This document shows, piece after piece, positions 9,046-17,301 of a stretch of 64,000 nt of DNA. The notes below the pieces were generated by a model. The model had not been told where the DNA came from. It saw only the letters and a list, made by a program, of their open reading frames with translations, and made no database searches. Within the stretch, counting starts at the first letter, position 1. Each line of letters begins with the position of its first letter. Origin of the DNA: Blastopirellula marina DSM 3645 (lineage in GTDB: Bacteria > Planctomycetota > Planctomycetia > Pirellulales > Pirellulaceae); assembly GCF_000153105.1 (NCBI RefSeq), contig NZ_CH672377.1, positions 90,603 to 154,602 of the forward strand. Direction: 5' to 3'. The position numbers and the translations under genes were made by a program.

Positions 9046-10296
9046 GTGAGCACTCGGCGAACCATCATCATCGGTGGAGGCGTCGTCGGCGCCGCCTCGG
9101 CCTATTATTTGGCCCAATCAGGTCGCGACGTCGTCCTGATCGACAAAGCTGAATTTGGCGCCGCCTGTTCGCACGCGAATTGCGGCTATGTTTCCCCCAG
9201 CCATGTCTTGCCGCTGGCGCAGCCAGGCGTTTTGCTGCCGTCGCTGCTGTCGATGCTCAAACGCAATTCCCCCTTCTCGATTCGGTTCCGCTTTTCTCCG
9301 GCGCTCTGGAGTTGGCTGACCCGATTCGCACTGCGCTGCCGCAGCGGCCCGATGTTGAAATCGGCCGCCGGCATTCATGCGTTATTGCAATCGTCGCGAC
9401 AACTCTACAGCCAGATCATCGCCGACGAGCAAATGGATTGCGAGTTTGAAGAGCGGGGATTGCTGTTCGTCTACAAAGACCGGCATGAGTTCGACGATTT
9501 CGCCCATGTCAACGAGTTGGTGTCACGGGAGTTCCAAGTTTTCGCCGCTCCCTATGCCGGAGAAGCGTTGAACGAATTGGAGCCGGCGCTCAAACCCGGC
9601 CTGGCAGGCGGCTGGCTGTTTGGCGGCGACGCGCATCTACGTCCTGATCGCTTGATGACCGCTTGGCGCCAAGTGCTGGAGCGCATGGGAGTCGAGATCC
9701 GCGAGCACTGTGAGTTCCGGCAATTTGTCAAAAGCGGTAAGTCGGCGACCGCCGCTGAAACGTCGACCGGAACGATCGATGGTGAAGACTTTTTGATCGC
9801 GGCTGGGGCCTGGACTCCGTTTTTGCAGGAACAGATTGGTTGCAAGATTCCGATTCAGCCCGGCAAAGGCTATTCGATCACGATGCCGCGTCCCGAAATC
9901 TGCCCCCAGTACCCGATGCTGCTGGAGCAACATCGGGTCGGCGTGACGCCTTGGGAAAGCGGCTATCGATTGGGATCGACGATGGAATTCGCCGGGTACG
10001 ACAACTCGGTCCACGAAAAGCGGCTATCGCTCCTCAAACAAGGCGCCGAACTCTATCTGAAAAATCCGCATGTCCAGCCGATCGTCGAAAAATGGTACGG
10101 TTGGCGTCCGATGACGCCAGACAGTACGCCGTTTATCGATCGTTCGCCGCGACTGGGCAATGTCTATGTCGCGGCCGGCCATAACATGCTGGGCCTCTCG
10201 ATGTCTCCCGGCACCGGCAAGCTAGTCGCGGAGCTAATGAATAACGAAACGCCGCATCTCGACGCGGAGCGCTATTCGCTCACGCGTAAGATTTGA
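9046..10296 (+). CDS. FAD-dependent D-amino-acid oxidase/dehydrogenase, probable D-hydroxyproline dehydrogenase
   Basis: This 416-residue DAO-family flavoprotein opens with the dinucleotide-binding motif IIIGGGVVGAASAYYLA, followed by the acidic end of beta-2 (VVLIDK). A C-terminal segment, YVAAGHNMLGLSMSPGTG near residue 380, is typical of DadA-like enzymes and closes the FAD site. It most likely oxidises cis-4-hydroxy-D-proline to 1-pyrroline-4-hydroxy-2-carboxylate, linking the epimerase before it and the deaminase at the head of the operon. The start is GTG at 9046, 24 bases after the epimerase stop. No strong ribosome binding site is visible, so translation may be coupled. The stop is 15 bases from the convergent alcohol dehydrogenase gene. 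Confidence 0.87.
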   Translation: MSTRRTIIIGGGVVGAASAYYLAQSGRDVVLIDKAEFGAACSHANCGYVSPSHVLPLAQPGVLLPSLLSMLKRNSPFSIRFRFSPALWSWLTRFALRCRSGPMLKSAAGIHALLQSSRQLYSQIIADEQMDCEFEERGLLFVYKDRHEFDDFAHVNELVSREFQVFAAPYAGEALNELEPALKPGLAGGWLFGGDAHLRPDRLMTAWRQVLERMGVEIREHCEFRQFVKSGKSATAAETSTGTIDGEDFLIAAGAWTPFLQEQIGCKIPIQPGKGYSITMPRPEICPQYPMLLEQHRVGVTPWESGYRLGSTMEFAGYDNSVHEKRLSLLKQGAELYLKNPHVQPIVEKWYGWRPMTPDSTPFIDRSPRLGNVYVAAGHNMLGLSMSPGTGKLVAELMNNETPHLDAERYSLTRKI

Positions 10297-10311
10297 GGAT
10301 TGCTCGGAACC

Positions 10312-11481
10312 TTACGGCTTGAGCACGACCTTAATGCATTCGTCTTCCTTGTCGCGGAAGGTCTCGTAAGCCTTCGCCGCATCCATGAGCGGCACTCGAT
10401 GCGTAATCACGAAGGAGGGATCGATTTTTCCTTCTTCGATCTTCTTCATCAACGGATCGAGGTAACGCTGCACGTGGGTTTGCCCCATGCGAAAGGTCAG
10501 CGCCTTGTTCATGGCGGCGCCGAAGGGCAACTGAACCGATCCAACGTAGACGCCGGGGACGGAAATGGTTCCCCCTTTACGACAGCAGCGAATCGCCTCT
10601 TGCAATACATACGGCTTATCCGACTCAAGATGAATCGCTTCTCGCATCGTATCCATCGCAGACCACACGCTGCTGCTGGCATGCGCTTCGGCGCCGACCG
10701 CATCGATACATCGATCGGGTCCGCGTCCATTAGTCATTTCCATCAGCTTTTCGTAGACGTCGACTTCGTCGGTATTGATGGTCTCGGCGCGACCATTCGT
10801 CTCGGCCATTCGCAAACGTTCTGGGATGCGATCAATCGCGATCACGCGGCCTGCATCAAACATCCACGCGCTTTGGATGGCGAACTGACCCACGGGCCCG
10901 CATCCCCACACGGCGACCGTGTCGCCGGGAGCAATCTCGGCATTCTCGGCAGCCATGTATCCGGTCGGAAAGATGTCGGACAAGAACAACACCTGCTCGT
11001 CGCTCAATCCCTCCGGCACTTTGATCGGTCCGACATCGGCGCTCGGTACTCGCAGATATTCGGCTTGCCCGCCGGGAAAACCGCCCAAAAGGTGCGAAAA
11101 CCCAAACAAACCAGCCGGCGAATGGCCCATCTGCTTCCGCGCTTGCTCCGCATTGGGATTCGAATTATCACAGAGCGAAAACATGGTCTGTTCGCAGAAC
11201 CAGCAATGTCCGCAGGAGATCGTAAACGGAACTACGACGCGATCCCCCTTCGCCAACCGGCGGACGTCGCGACCGACCTCGACCACGACTCCCATCGGCT
11301 CATGACCAATGATATCGCCGGCCTTCATGCCTGGCATAAAGCCGTTGTACAAGTGGAGATCGGATCCGCAAATCGCTGTCGATGTAATCTGGATGACGAC
11401 ATCACCGGGATCTTCGATTTTCGGATCAGGGGCGTCTTCCACGCGAACATCACTCTTGCCGTGCCAGCGTACCGCTTTCAT
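10312..11481 (-). CDS. Zinc-dependent alcohol dehydrogenase, formaldehyde-dehydrogenase-like
   Basis: This is a 389-residue medium-chain dehydrogenase. Catalytic zinc ligands are in ICGSDLH (Cys) and GHEPMG (His-Glu). The structural zinc site is the four-cysteine [15 protein letters not shown] pattern. The Rossmann fold carries GCGPVG, followed by VIAIDR. The long insert after the structural zinc loop and the C-terminal arrangement resemble the glutathione-independent formaldehyde dehydrogenase group, but the true substrate is open. I place the start at the ATG at 11481 because AAGGAG lies 8 bases upstream. An in-frame TTG at 11499 would put that site inside the gene. It stands alone, convergent with the hydroxyproline operon. 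Confidence 0.88.
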   Translation of the reverse strand: MKAVRWHGKSDVRVEDAPDPKIEDPGDVVIQITSTAICGSDLHLYNGFMPGMKAGDIIGHEPMGVVVEVGRDVRRLAKGDRVVVPFTISCGHCWFCEQTMFSLCDNSNPNAEQARKQMGHSPAGLFGFSHLLGGFPGGQAEYLRVPSADVGPIKVPEGLSDEQVLFLSDIFPTGYMAAENAEIAPGDTVAVWGCGPVGQFAIQSAWMFDAGRVIAIDRIPERLRMAETNGRAETINTDEVDVYEKLMEMTNGRGPDRCIDAVGAEAHASSSVWSAMDTMREAIHLESDKPYVLQEAIRCCRKGGTISVPGVYVGSVQLPFGAAMNKALTFRMGQTHVQRYLDPLMKKIEEGKIDPSFVITHRVPLMDAAKAYETFRDKEDECIKVVLKP

Positions 11482-11960
11482 CTTATTGTTCTCCTTCAAT
11501 CGACCAAAGCCGTCTCGGCCCTCGATTGGATTGGCGTGCCGTTTCCTGCCATGTCACTCGATCCCTGAAATGCGAAACCAAAAGTCTGCATTTTCCAGCA
11601 ATCGACTGGCCGCGACTTAACGCACGTATCATGCCAATCGTCTTTATGCGTTTCGTACAGCTCGGAAGATCGCCCAAAGAGTCCAATATTCTCGGGTTGC
11701 CGTTGCTTGCCACGCTGATTCCCGGCATCACAGCGCCCCGCGACCACCTGAAAGCGTCGCCGCCGAGAAGGCGAGTAGAGCGGGACTCAATCAACTTGGT
11801 TGGTGATCGGTCGATAGGTAAAGAGATTGGCTTCGTCTGGTAAGAAAATCGTCGCTGAAAACGAGCGAATCCCAAGCCCGCTTGATTCAGCAGATCGAGA
11901 ACATGGGCAAAATAGCATAGCCAGCGAAGCGGACCAACGCACTCTTTCGAGGCGCCGATC
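11482..11960. other. Intergenic stretch, no recognisable gene
   Basis: This stretch lies between the start of the alcohol dehydrogenase and the end of the AHSA1-like gene. It holds the ribosome binding site for the dehydrogenase at its left end. Short open frames exist on both strands, but none has a signal, a motif or a start site I can defend. I see no hairpin followed by a T-run. Confidence 0.5.
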
Positions 11961-12401
11961 CTAACCGACCATCGTCGCCGCTAAGTTCGCCAACAACGTG
12001 GCCCAGCCTGACTCGGTCCGCTCTTTGTAGTCGATCCATTTCGGGTCCATCTCGTGAACGAGCGTCAGTTCGCAGCCAGCGTCGGTCGGTTCGATGTCGA
12101 CCGTGACGCGAGTTGACTCGACATTGCGAATCGCGGCGAAGGTAAAGACCAAGCGCCGCGGTCGCTCGATCTCGAGATACTCGCCAAAGTGTTCGGCCAG
12201 AATATCTCCTCGCTGCTCGGCAATCAAAAACTCTCCCCCGACAACCGGGTTGATCTCCACCGTTTTCATTTCGCCGGTCGCTGTCGCGAACAGCCAGCGC
12301 CCCGCGACTTCTGGATCAAGCCAGGCGTCGAAGACCAACTCGGCCGAGTAAGGAAATGCGCGGCGAATGGTCAGTACGATCGGTTCACTTTTTTCGGACA
12401 C
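11961..12401 (-). CDS. AHSA1/SRPBCC-family protein
   Basis: This cytoplasmic protein of about 146 residues has an SRPBCC (Bet v 1-like) fold, in the activator-of-Hsp90-ATPase-homologue group. Family traits are the opening IRRAFPYSAELVFDAWLDPE, a GRWLFATA segment, GGEFLI, and a C-terminal helix ending in GWATLLANLA. In many bacteria such proteins are encoded directly after a small ArsR regulator that controls them, and here the remains of that regulator lie upstream. The favoured start is the GTG at 12401, where the family's usual first residues begin. An ATG at 12428 would extend into the tail of the broken regulator. Ligand and function are unknown. Confidence 0.82.
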   Translation of the reverse strand: MSEKSEPIVLTIRRAFPYSAELVFDAWLDPEVAGRWLFATATGEMKTVEINPVVGGEFLIAEQRGDILAEHFGEYLEIERPRRLVFTFAAIRNVESTRVTVDIEPTDAGCELTLVHEMDPKWIDYKERTESGWATLLANLAATMVG

Positions 12402-12411
12402 GTTTCGCTTT

Positions 12412-12660
12412 CTACTTCGACTTTGCATGCAAATAGGCGTCGCGACGATCCAAGCTCTGATCCCACAATGTGCCGTATAGGGCGACCCAATCGACGGCCG
12501 CTTTCAACAGTTCTCCCTGCAAGCGACCAGCGCGCCATTGGGCCTGCTGGTTCCAGCACCTTCAGACGCTTGGTGATCGCCGGCGTCGTGATCTCAATCG
12601 GCGCAGCGAATCGGCCTGCGCTGCGAATGTCGCCGAGAGCTTTTCGACTGCCGTAACCAT
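12412..12660 (-). pseudogene. Broken ArsR-family regulator
   Basis: Read on the minus strand, three consecutive pieces of an ArsR/SmtB-type winged-helix repressor occur in different frames. Piece one starts at the ATG at 12660 and reads MVTAVEKLSATFAAQADSLRR. Piece two contains TTPAITKRLKVLEPAG, the recognition-helix region. Piece three contains ELLKAAVDWVALYGTLWDQ, the C-terminal dimer helix, and ends at the TAG at 12412-12414. An intact member has about 105-115 codons. Here only about 83 fit, so roughly 60 bases appear lost between pieces one and two and about 20-25 between two and three. The pieces are in the right order and adjoin an AHSA1 gene, the usual partner. I treat it as a pseudogene with at least two deletions. 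Confidence 0.82.
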
Positions 12661-12661
12661 G

Positions 12662-12691
12662 TTACCCGTATGTTAAATTACGGAATGGTAA
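12662..12691. promoter_or_regulatory. Imperfect dyad before the broken arsR, possible old operator
   Basis: The 30-base segment has matching outer arms TTACC and GGTAA with partial symmetry inside. It sits one base upstream of the ATG of the broken ArsR gene. ArsR-type repressors commonly bind an AT-rich dyad overlapping their own promoter. Whether anything still binds it is unknown, since the local regulator is destroyed. Confidence 0.3.
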
Positions 12692-12853
12692 AATCCAATT
12701 ATGGGGGTTGATTGTCAAAGGCCGCGGATAGTTATCTCAACTCAACTTAGAAATCGAGCATATCGACGATGCATCGTTTGACCAAGCGTCGCCGATCGAC
12801 GAAACTCAAGTCAGCCTCCTTCTCACTTCCCCCCATCCTTGAGTCGTTGCTTT

Positions 12854-15565
12854 ATGTCGCGTAATTCTCTATTGCCGCTCTTCTCCGCGGCGCTGCTCCT
12901 TTGGCTCGGTTTCAGCGCAATTGCCGCAGAGAGCCAGCCGCCGAATATCGTTGTTTTTCTTTCCGACGATCACACGTTGGCCGACTCGTCGGTTTACGGC
13001 GCCACGGATATCGATACGCCGAACATGCAGCGTTTGGCCGACGCTGGTCTGACGTTTGATCAAGCGTTTGTCGCTTCCCCCTCGTGCGCGCCTAGTCGCG
13101 CTGCGCTGCTGACCGGTTTGATGCCGGCGCGCAACGGCGCCGAGCGGAATCATGCTCGCCCTCAAGCCGAGATCAAAAAATTGCCGGCCTATTTGCAGCA
13201 GCTGGGCTACGAGGTCGTCTCGTTCGGCAAAGTGGGCCACTATGCTCAGACGCCCGACTATGGCTTTGATCTGGCGCGACACTTCGGCTACCACGACGAT
13301 GTCGCTGTTGGCGAAGCGGTGAAATGGCTGCAAGCGCGCGAGAGCGACAAGCCGCTCTGCTTGTTCGTCGGCACTAACTGGCCGCATGTACCATGGCCGC
13401 GCGCGACGACCATCGACCTCCCATCGATCCAGATCCCGCTGAAACATGTCCATACGCCAGAGACGAGAGACGCTCGCGCCAAGTACTACCAAGCGATCCG
13501 CACGATGGATGACGAACTAGGCCAAGTCTTTGACGCCGCTTACGCGAAGCTGGGCGAGAACACCCTTTTTATCCATACCAGCGATCACGGCGCCCAATGG
13601 CCGTTTGGCAAGTGGAATCTGTACGACGACGGGATTCGCACGCCGCTGATCGTCGTCTGGCCAGGACAGACGCCGGAAAAGAAGCGGACCAGCGCGATGG
13701 TCTCGTGGGTCGACCTGTTACCCACCTTGGTCGAAGCGGCCGGCGGAAAGCCCGATGAAAAGCTGGATGGACGTTCGATCATGCCGGTGTTGCGTGGAAC
13801 TTCCGACACGCACCGTCAGGAAATCTTCACCACGCATAGCGGCGACGGCAACTTCAACGTCTATCCGACGCGGAGCGTACGAACCGAGCGGTTCAAATAC
13901 ATTCGCAATCTGCACCCCGAGTTTCTCTACGAGTCGCACGTCACCAAGGCCCATAAGGAAGAAGCCTATTGGAACAGCTGGGTCGAAAAAGCGAAGACCA
14001 GCGTCGAAGCGGCCCGCAAGGTAAATCGGTATCAACAACGACCATTGGAAGAGCTGTACGATCTGGCGACCGATCCGCTGGAGCAACACAATCTGGCCGA
14101 CGATCCGGCGCATGCCGCGACGCGACAGCAGCTGCAAAGCAAGCTGGACGCTTGGATGAGCGCCCAACAAGATCAGCAGATCGTTTACGGCATGCCGACC
14201 TTGCTCTCGCAGGCAAAGACCCCGCCGAACGTCATCACGCTGTTCATCGACGATATGGGCTGGGCCGATCTCTCCTGTTTCGGCGGCCAAGACGTCGAGA
14301 CGACCAACATCGATCAAATGGCGCGCGAAGGCTTGAAGTTCACCAACTTTTACGTCAACTCGCCGATCTGCTCTCCTTCACGCACGGCGCTGACCACCGG
14401 ACATTATCCGGCCCGACATCGCATTACGTCGTATCTAGCCGATCGCAAAATGAACGAGCGGCGGGGGATGGCGCAGTGGCTCGACGTCCGTGCGGCGACG
14501 TTGCCGCGGATGCTCTCTGAGCGGGGATACGCGACCGGCCATTTCGGTAAATGGCATCTCGGCGGACAGCGTGATGTCGGCGAAGCTCCGCTGATTACCG
14601 AGTATGGCTTTGACGCGTCGCTGACCAATTTTGAAGGCCTTGGCCCCCGCGTCCTGCCGCTTTGCGACGCCTATAACGGCAAAGAGCCCCAGCGCCACGA
14701 CTTGGGAAGCGCCAAGTTAGGCCATGGACCAATCGAGTGGAAAGATCGCTCCCAAATCACCGCGCGGTTTGTGGAAGAAACGCTGCAATTTATCGATGCT
14801 GCAGTCGCCGCCGACCAACCGTTCTTTGTCAACGTGTGGCCTGACGACGTTCATTCGCCGTTCTATCCGCCGGAAGCCAGACGCGGCGATCAAACGAAGC
14901 GAACGCTTTATCTGGGCGTGCTGAAGACGATGGACGAGCAACTGGGCCTGTTGATCGAGCGAGTTCGCAATGATCCCAAGCTGCGCGATAACACCCTGAT
15001 CTTGTTGGCCAGCGACAATGGTCACGAACCAGGCGCCGGCCGCGGCGGACCGTTGCGCGGCGCCAAAGGCGATCTGTACGAAGGGGGCGTTCGCAGTCCC
15101 TTGATCGTTTGGGGGCCAGGCTGGCTCGACGAGTCCGCCGTCGGCCAGACGAACGACACGACGATCGTCTCCAGCGTCGATCTGGTCGCTTCCCTCATTG
15201 CGCTGACCGGCGCAGCGACGCCCCAGGGATACCAGGGAGATGGCGAAAATCTCTCGGCGGCGCTGCTAGGCAAAACCGAAGCTCAACGAAACGGCCCGCT
15301 CTTTTGGCGTCGCCCGCCCGATCGACCAGGCCCGCCGAAAGCCCCCAATCCCGATCTGGCTGTACGTGACGGCCAATGGAAATTGCTCTGCAATCTCGAC
15401 GGAGGAGCGGTTCAACTTTACGATCTGACCACGGATATCGGTGAAGCGAACAACATCAAGAAACAGCGTCCCCGCATCGCCAAACGCTTGAAACAAGCGG
15501 TTCTTACCTGGAATGAGACGCTTCCGGTCGACGGCGTCGCGGCGCAGGAGTCGGCGGCGCCCTAG
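12854..15565 (+). CDS. Tandem double-domain sulfatase
   Basis: A single exported protein of about 903 residues contains two complete type I sulfatase domains. After a signal peptide (about 1-25, ending near SAIAA), domain one runs to about residue 450. It starts PPNIVVFLSDDH and has the formylglycine motif CAPSR with Cys78. Domain two starts at PPNVITLFIDDMGWADL and has CSPSR with Cys506. Both cysteines sit in C-x-P-S-R followed by TG, so both sites should be matured by formylglycine-generating enzyme. Domain one resembles heparan N-sulfatase-like enzymes. Domain two resembles arylsulfatase A-like enzymes. Each keeps the metal-binding DD and the later SDHGAQWPFGK or SDNGHEPG segments. The start chosen is the ATG at 12854; a TTG at 12839 is in frame. 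An IclR regulator follows. Confidence 0.9.
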   Translation: MSRNSLLPLFSAALLLWLGFSAIAAESQPPNIVVFLSDDHTLADSSVYGATDIDTPNMQRLADAGLTFDQAFVASPSCAPSRAALLTGLMPARNGAERNHARPQAEIKKLPAYLQQLGYEVVSFGKVGHYAQTPDYGFDLARHFGYHDDVAVGEAVKWLQARESDKPLCLFVGTNWPHVPWPRATTIDLPSIQIPLKHVHTPETRDARAKYYQAIRTMDDELGQVFDAAYAKLGENTLFIHTSDHGAQWPFGKWNLYDDGIRTPLIVVWPGQTPEKKRTSAMVSWVDLLPTLVEAAGGKPDEKLDGRSIMPVLRGTSDTHRQEIFTTHSGDGNFNVYPTRSVRTERFKYIRNLHPEFLYESHVTKAHKEEAYWNSWVEKAKTSVEAARKVNRYQQRPLEELYDLATDPLEQHNLADDPAHAATRQQLQSKLDAWMSAQQDQQIVYGMPTLLSQAKTPPNVITLFIDDMGWADLSCFGGQDVETTNIDQMAREGLKFTNFYVNSPICSPSRTALTTGHYPARHRITSYLADRKMNERRGMAQWLDVRAATLPRMLSERGYATGHFGKWHLGGQRDVGEAPLITEYGFDASLTNFEGLGPRVLPLCDAYNGKEPQRHDLGSAKLGHGPIEWKDRSQITARFVEETLQFIDAAVAADQPFFVNVWPDDVHSPFYPPEARRGDQTKRTLYLGVLKTMDEQLGLLIERVRNDPKLRDNTLILLASDNGHEPGAGRGGPLRGAKGDLYEGGVRSPLIVWGPGWLDESAVGQTNDTTIVSSVDLVASLIALTGAATPQGYQGDGENLSAALLGKTEAQRNGPLFWRRPPDRPGPPKAPNPDLAVRDGQWKLLCNLDGGAVQLYDLTTDIGEANNIKKQRPRIAKRLKQAVLTWNETLPVDGVAAQESAAP

Positions 15566-15730
15566 CTTCCGCTCCACTGCCTGGCGACAAAGTTCCTGGC
15601 CAAAAAAGTGCTGTCTGCGGTCGAAGAGCGGTTGCCGGCGGCTTAGAATTGCTAGTTCGCATTCGCTGGGCGCTGTAGAGTAAGCGCTGATTCTCGGGCG
15701 AAGACTGGTTTGGAAAATTGTGGACAACCG

Positions 15731-16471
15731 ATGCTAACATCTTCGCTAGGAAAAGCGTTTCACGTGCTCGAGGTCTTGGCGTCGGCCGACGGAGAGATGC
15801 CGTTGGCGGAGATCGTCAGCGAGCTGGGCTACCACAAGCCGACCGTCCATCGCTTGCTGCAAGACCTGGTCGAGCTGGGTTACGTTTGCCGTATCGACAA
15901 GGGAAAGTACCAGTTGACCGGCAAGTTGCGGCGGATGACGCTCGGCAAGCTCGATGACCATTTGCTGGAAGCGGCCGATCCCTTTTTGCGTCAGTTGCAT
16001 GACCTGACCGGCGAAACTGTCAACTTGGGGGTCTTGCGGGGAACTTCGATTCGTTACCTGCAGGTCCTCGAAAGCCGACATCCGTTTCGCTTGGTGGTCG
16101 AAGCGAACAACAAAGATCCGTTCTACTCGACTGCGTTGGGGCGCGCGCTCACTTCCGAGCTCAGCGAAGAAGAGTGGAACGGGCTGATCGCGCATGTCAA
16201 ACTGATCGCGCGAACTCCCCAGACGGTCATCGATCCCCAGAAGCTGCGTGAGATCCATGAGCGCGTCAGCCAAGAGGGATACGCGATGGAGCAAGACCAG
16301 AATGACATCGGCGTGACCTGCATCGGCGCGCCGATCCGTGACGGCAGCGGCATTGTGGCGGCCGTCAGCGTCAGCATTCCAACGGCGCGTGTCGATAGCA
16401 CGTCGAAGCCGCAATTGATTGACGCCGTCCAACAAACGGCCGCCAAAATCTCGGACCGCCTATCGTCTTAA
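15731..16471 (+). CDS. IclR-family transcriptional regulator
   Basis: The product has about 246 residues. The N-terminal winged helix (residues 1-65) reads GKAFHVLEVLA, then ELGYHKPTVHRLLQDLVELG, the usual IclR recognition region. The C-terminal effector domain (about 80-246) includes VNLGVLRGTSIRYLQVLES and a late segment with CIGAPIRDGSGIVAAVSVSIP, both family hallmarks. The ATG at 15731 starts the conserved region. A TTG at 15710 is in frame but unneeded. It follows the double sulfatase by 165 bases in the same direction and may control it or its unseen partners. A GC-rich hairpin without a T-run begins directly after the stop. Confidence 0.88.
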   Translation: MLTSSLGKAFHVLEVLASADGEMPLAEIVSELGYHKPTVHRLLQDLVELGYVCRIDKGKYQLTGKLRRMTLGKLDDHLLEAADPFLRQLHDLTGETVNLGVLRGTSIRYLQVLESRHPFRLVVEANNKDPFYSTALGRALTSELSEEEWNGLIAHVKLIARTPQTVIDPQKLREIHERVSQEGYAMEQDQNDIGVTCIGAPIRDGSGIVAAVSVSIPTARVDSTSKPQLIDAVQQTAAKISDRLSS

Positions 16472-16494
16472 GCGCCGCTCACGACAAGCGGCGC
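16472..16494. other. GC-rich hairpin after the IclR gene
   Basis: An 8-base perfect stem (GCGCCGCT with AGCGGCGC) encloses a 7-base loop, starting at the base after the IclR stop codon. No T-run follows, so it is not a classical intrinsic terminator. It may protect or pause the transcript. Confidence 0.4.
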
Positions 16495-16618
16495 GATCTG
16501 CGTCGAACGGGTAACGCGCGCGAAGCTTTGCCTGGCGGTGACGATTTTTTCAAGACGGACAATCGCGACAACCGATGCGACTAGAGTGAATTTACTTTCT
16601 CTCGAAGAGTCGGTCAGC

Positions 16619-17050
16619 GTGCGGCAAATATCCTTCATCGCGAAATGCTTCCTTTGGCTGGCTGCAATACTTGCGCCAGCACAAGCGATCTTTGCGATGC
16701 GCTGCCATTGCGACCACAGCACCCATGAGCATGTCGAACATCAACATGCTCATCCGTCTGAACCGACCGGCGCGCAGCGCTGCCAGCACGTTCACTGCAG
16801 CGCCGTCTGCTGTGCGTCCGATGCGGTCTCGACCGGCCGCTCGCAATGCCAGTGCGATCACCACTCGCCGCCGCAGCAATCAGGACCTTCGGCGTTTCAA
16901 GTTCGCGTCCACGGCGCCATCGGCGGGGGTCCGCCGCATTTTTCGATGAGCCCTTGTCGCACTTCTGCGCAGACCGTTGCGTCTGCCGACATTCGAAAGA
17001 CCGCCAGCGCCTTGGAAACATGCGCGGCGCTTTGTCGTTTTCTAACGTAA
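16619..17050 (+). CDS. Cys/His-rich secreted protein, metal-locus associated (copy 1)
   Basis: I do not recognise a named family. From the GTG at 16619 the product has about 143 residues with a signal-like start (RQISFIAKCFLWLAAILAPAQAIFA). It continues with a dense metal-ligand region: CHCDHSTHEHVEHQHAH, then CQHVHCSAVCC and CQCDHHS. The C-terminus ends in TCAALCRFLT. A second protein at 18951-19379 shares the C-x-C-[HD]-H-H-[ST]-P-x-Q core and a similar -LxRFL end. A third Cys/His-rich protein lies at 25512-25964. All three flank heavy-metal RND efflux genes, so a periplasmic metal-binding or sensing role is plausible. The start is uncertain: GTG 16538 is in frame but lacks a ribosome binding site and would bury the signal peptide. 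Confidence 0.6.
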   Translation: MRQISFIAKCFLWLAAILAPAQAIFAMRCHCDHSTHEHVEHQHAHPSEPTGAQRCQHVHCSAVCCASDAVSTGRSQCQCDHHSPPQQSGPSAFQVRVHGAIGGGPPHFSMSPCRTSAQTVASADIRKTASALETCAALCRFLT

Positions 17051-17301
17051 AGCGATCCTCTTCGCTTCGCTGCTTAACGCATCGCCGAAATTGCTAGCAA
17101 CGCTGGAAAAACAAGCGTCAAGGTTTTCCCAGCCCGAATGATCGGCGCCGCTCTCCCGCGTAATACCGCGAAAGAGCATGACCCCATTAACAGCTTCAAT
17201 CGCCGCAACCGAAGAAATCATCACAACCACGTCGTGAAACATGATGATGCTTGCGCGAAAACAAAACAGACTTTCATGGGATCTCCCACTGGATGGACTT
17301 T

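Noticed and set aside
10300-11568. Open frame of 422 codons on the plus strand
   Set aside because: It is antisense to the zinc alcohol dehydrogenase, whose zinc ligands and nucleotide motif are complete. No domain is seen in the plus product.
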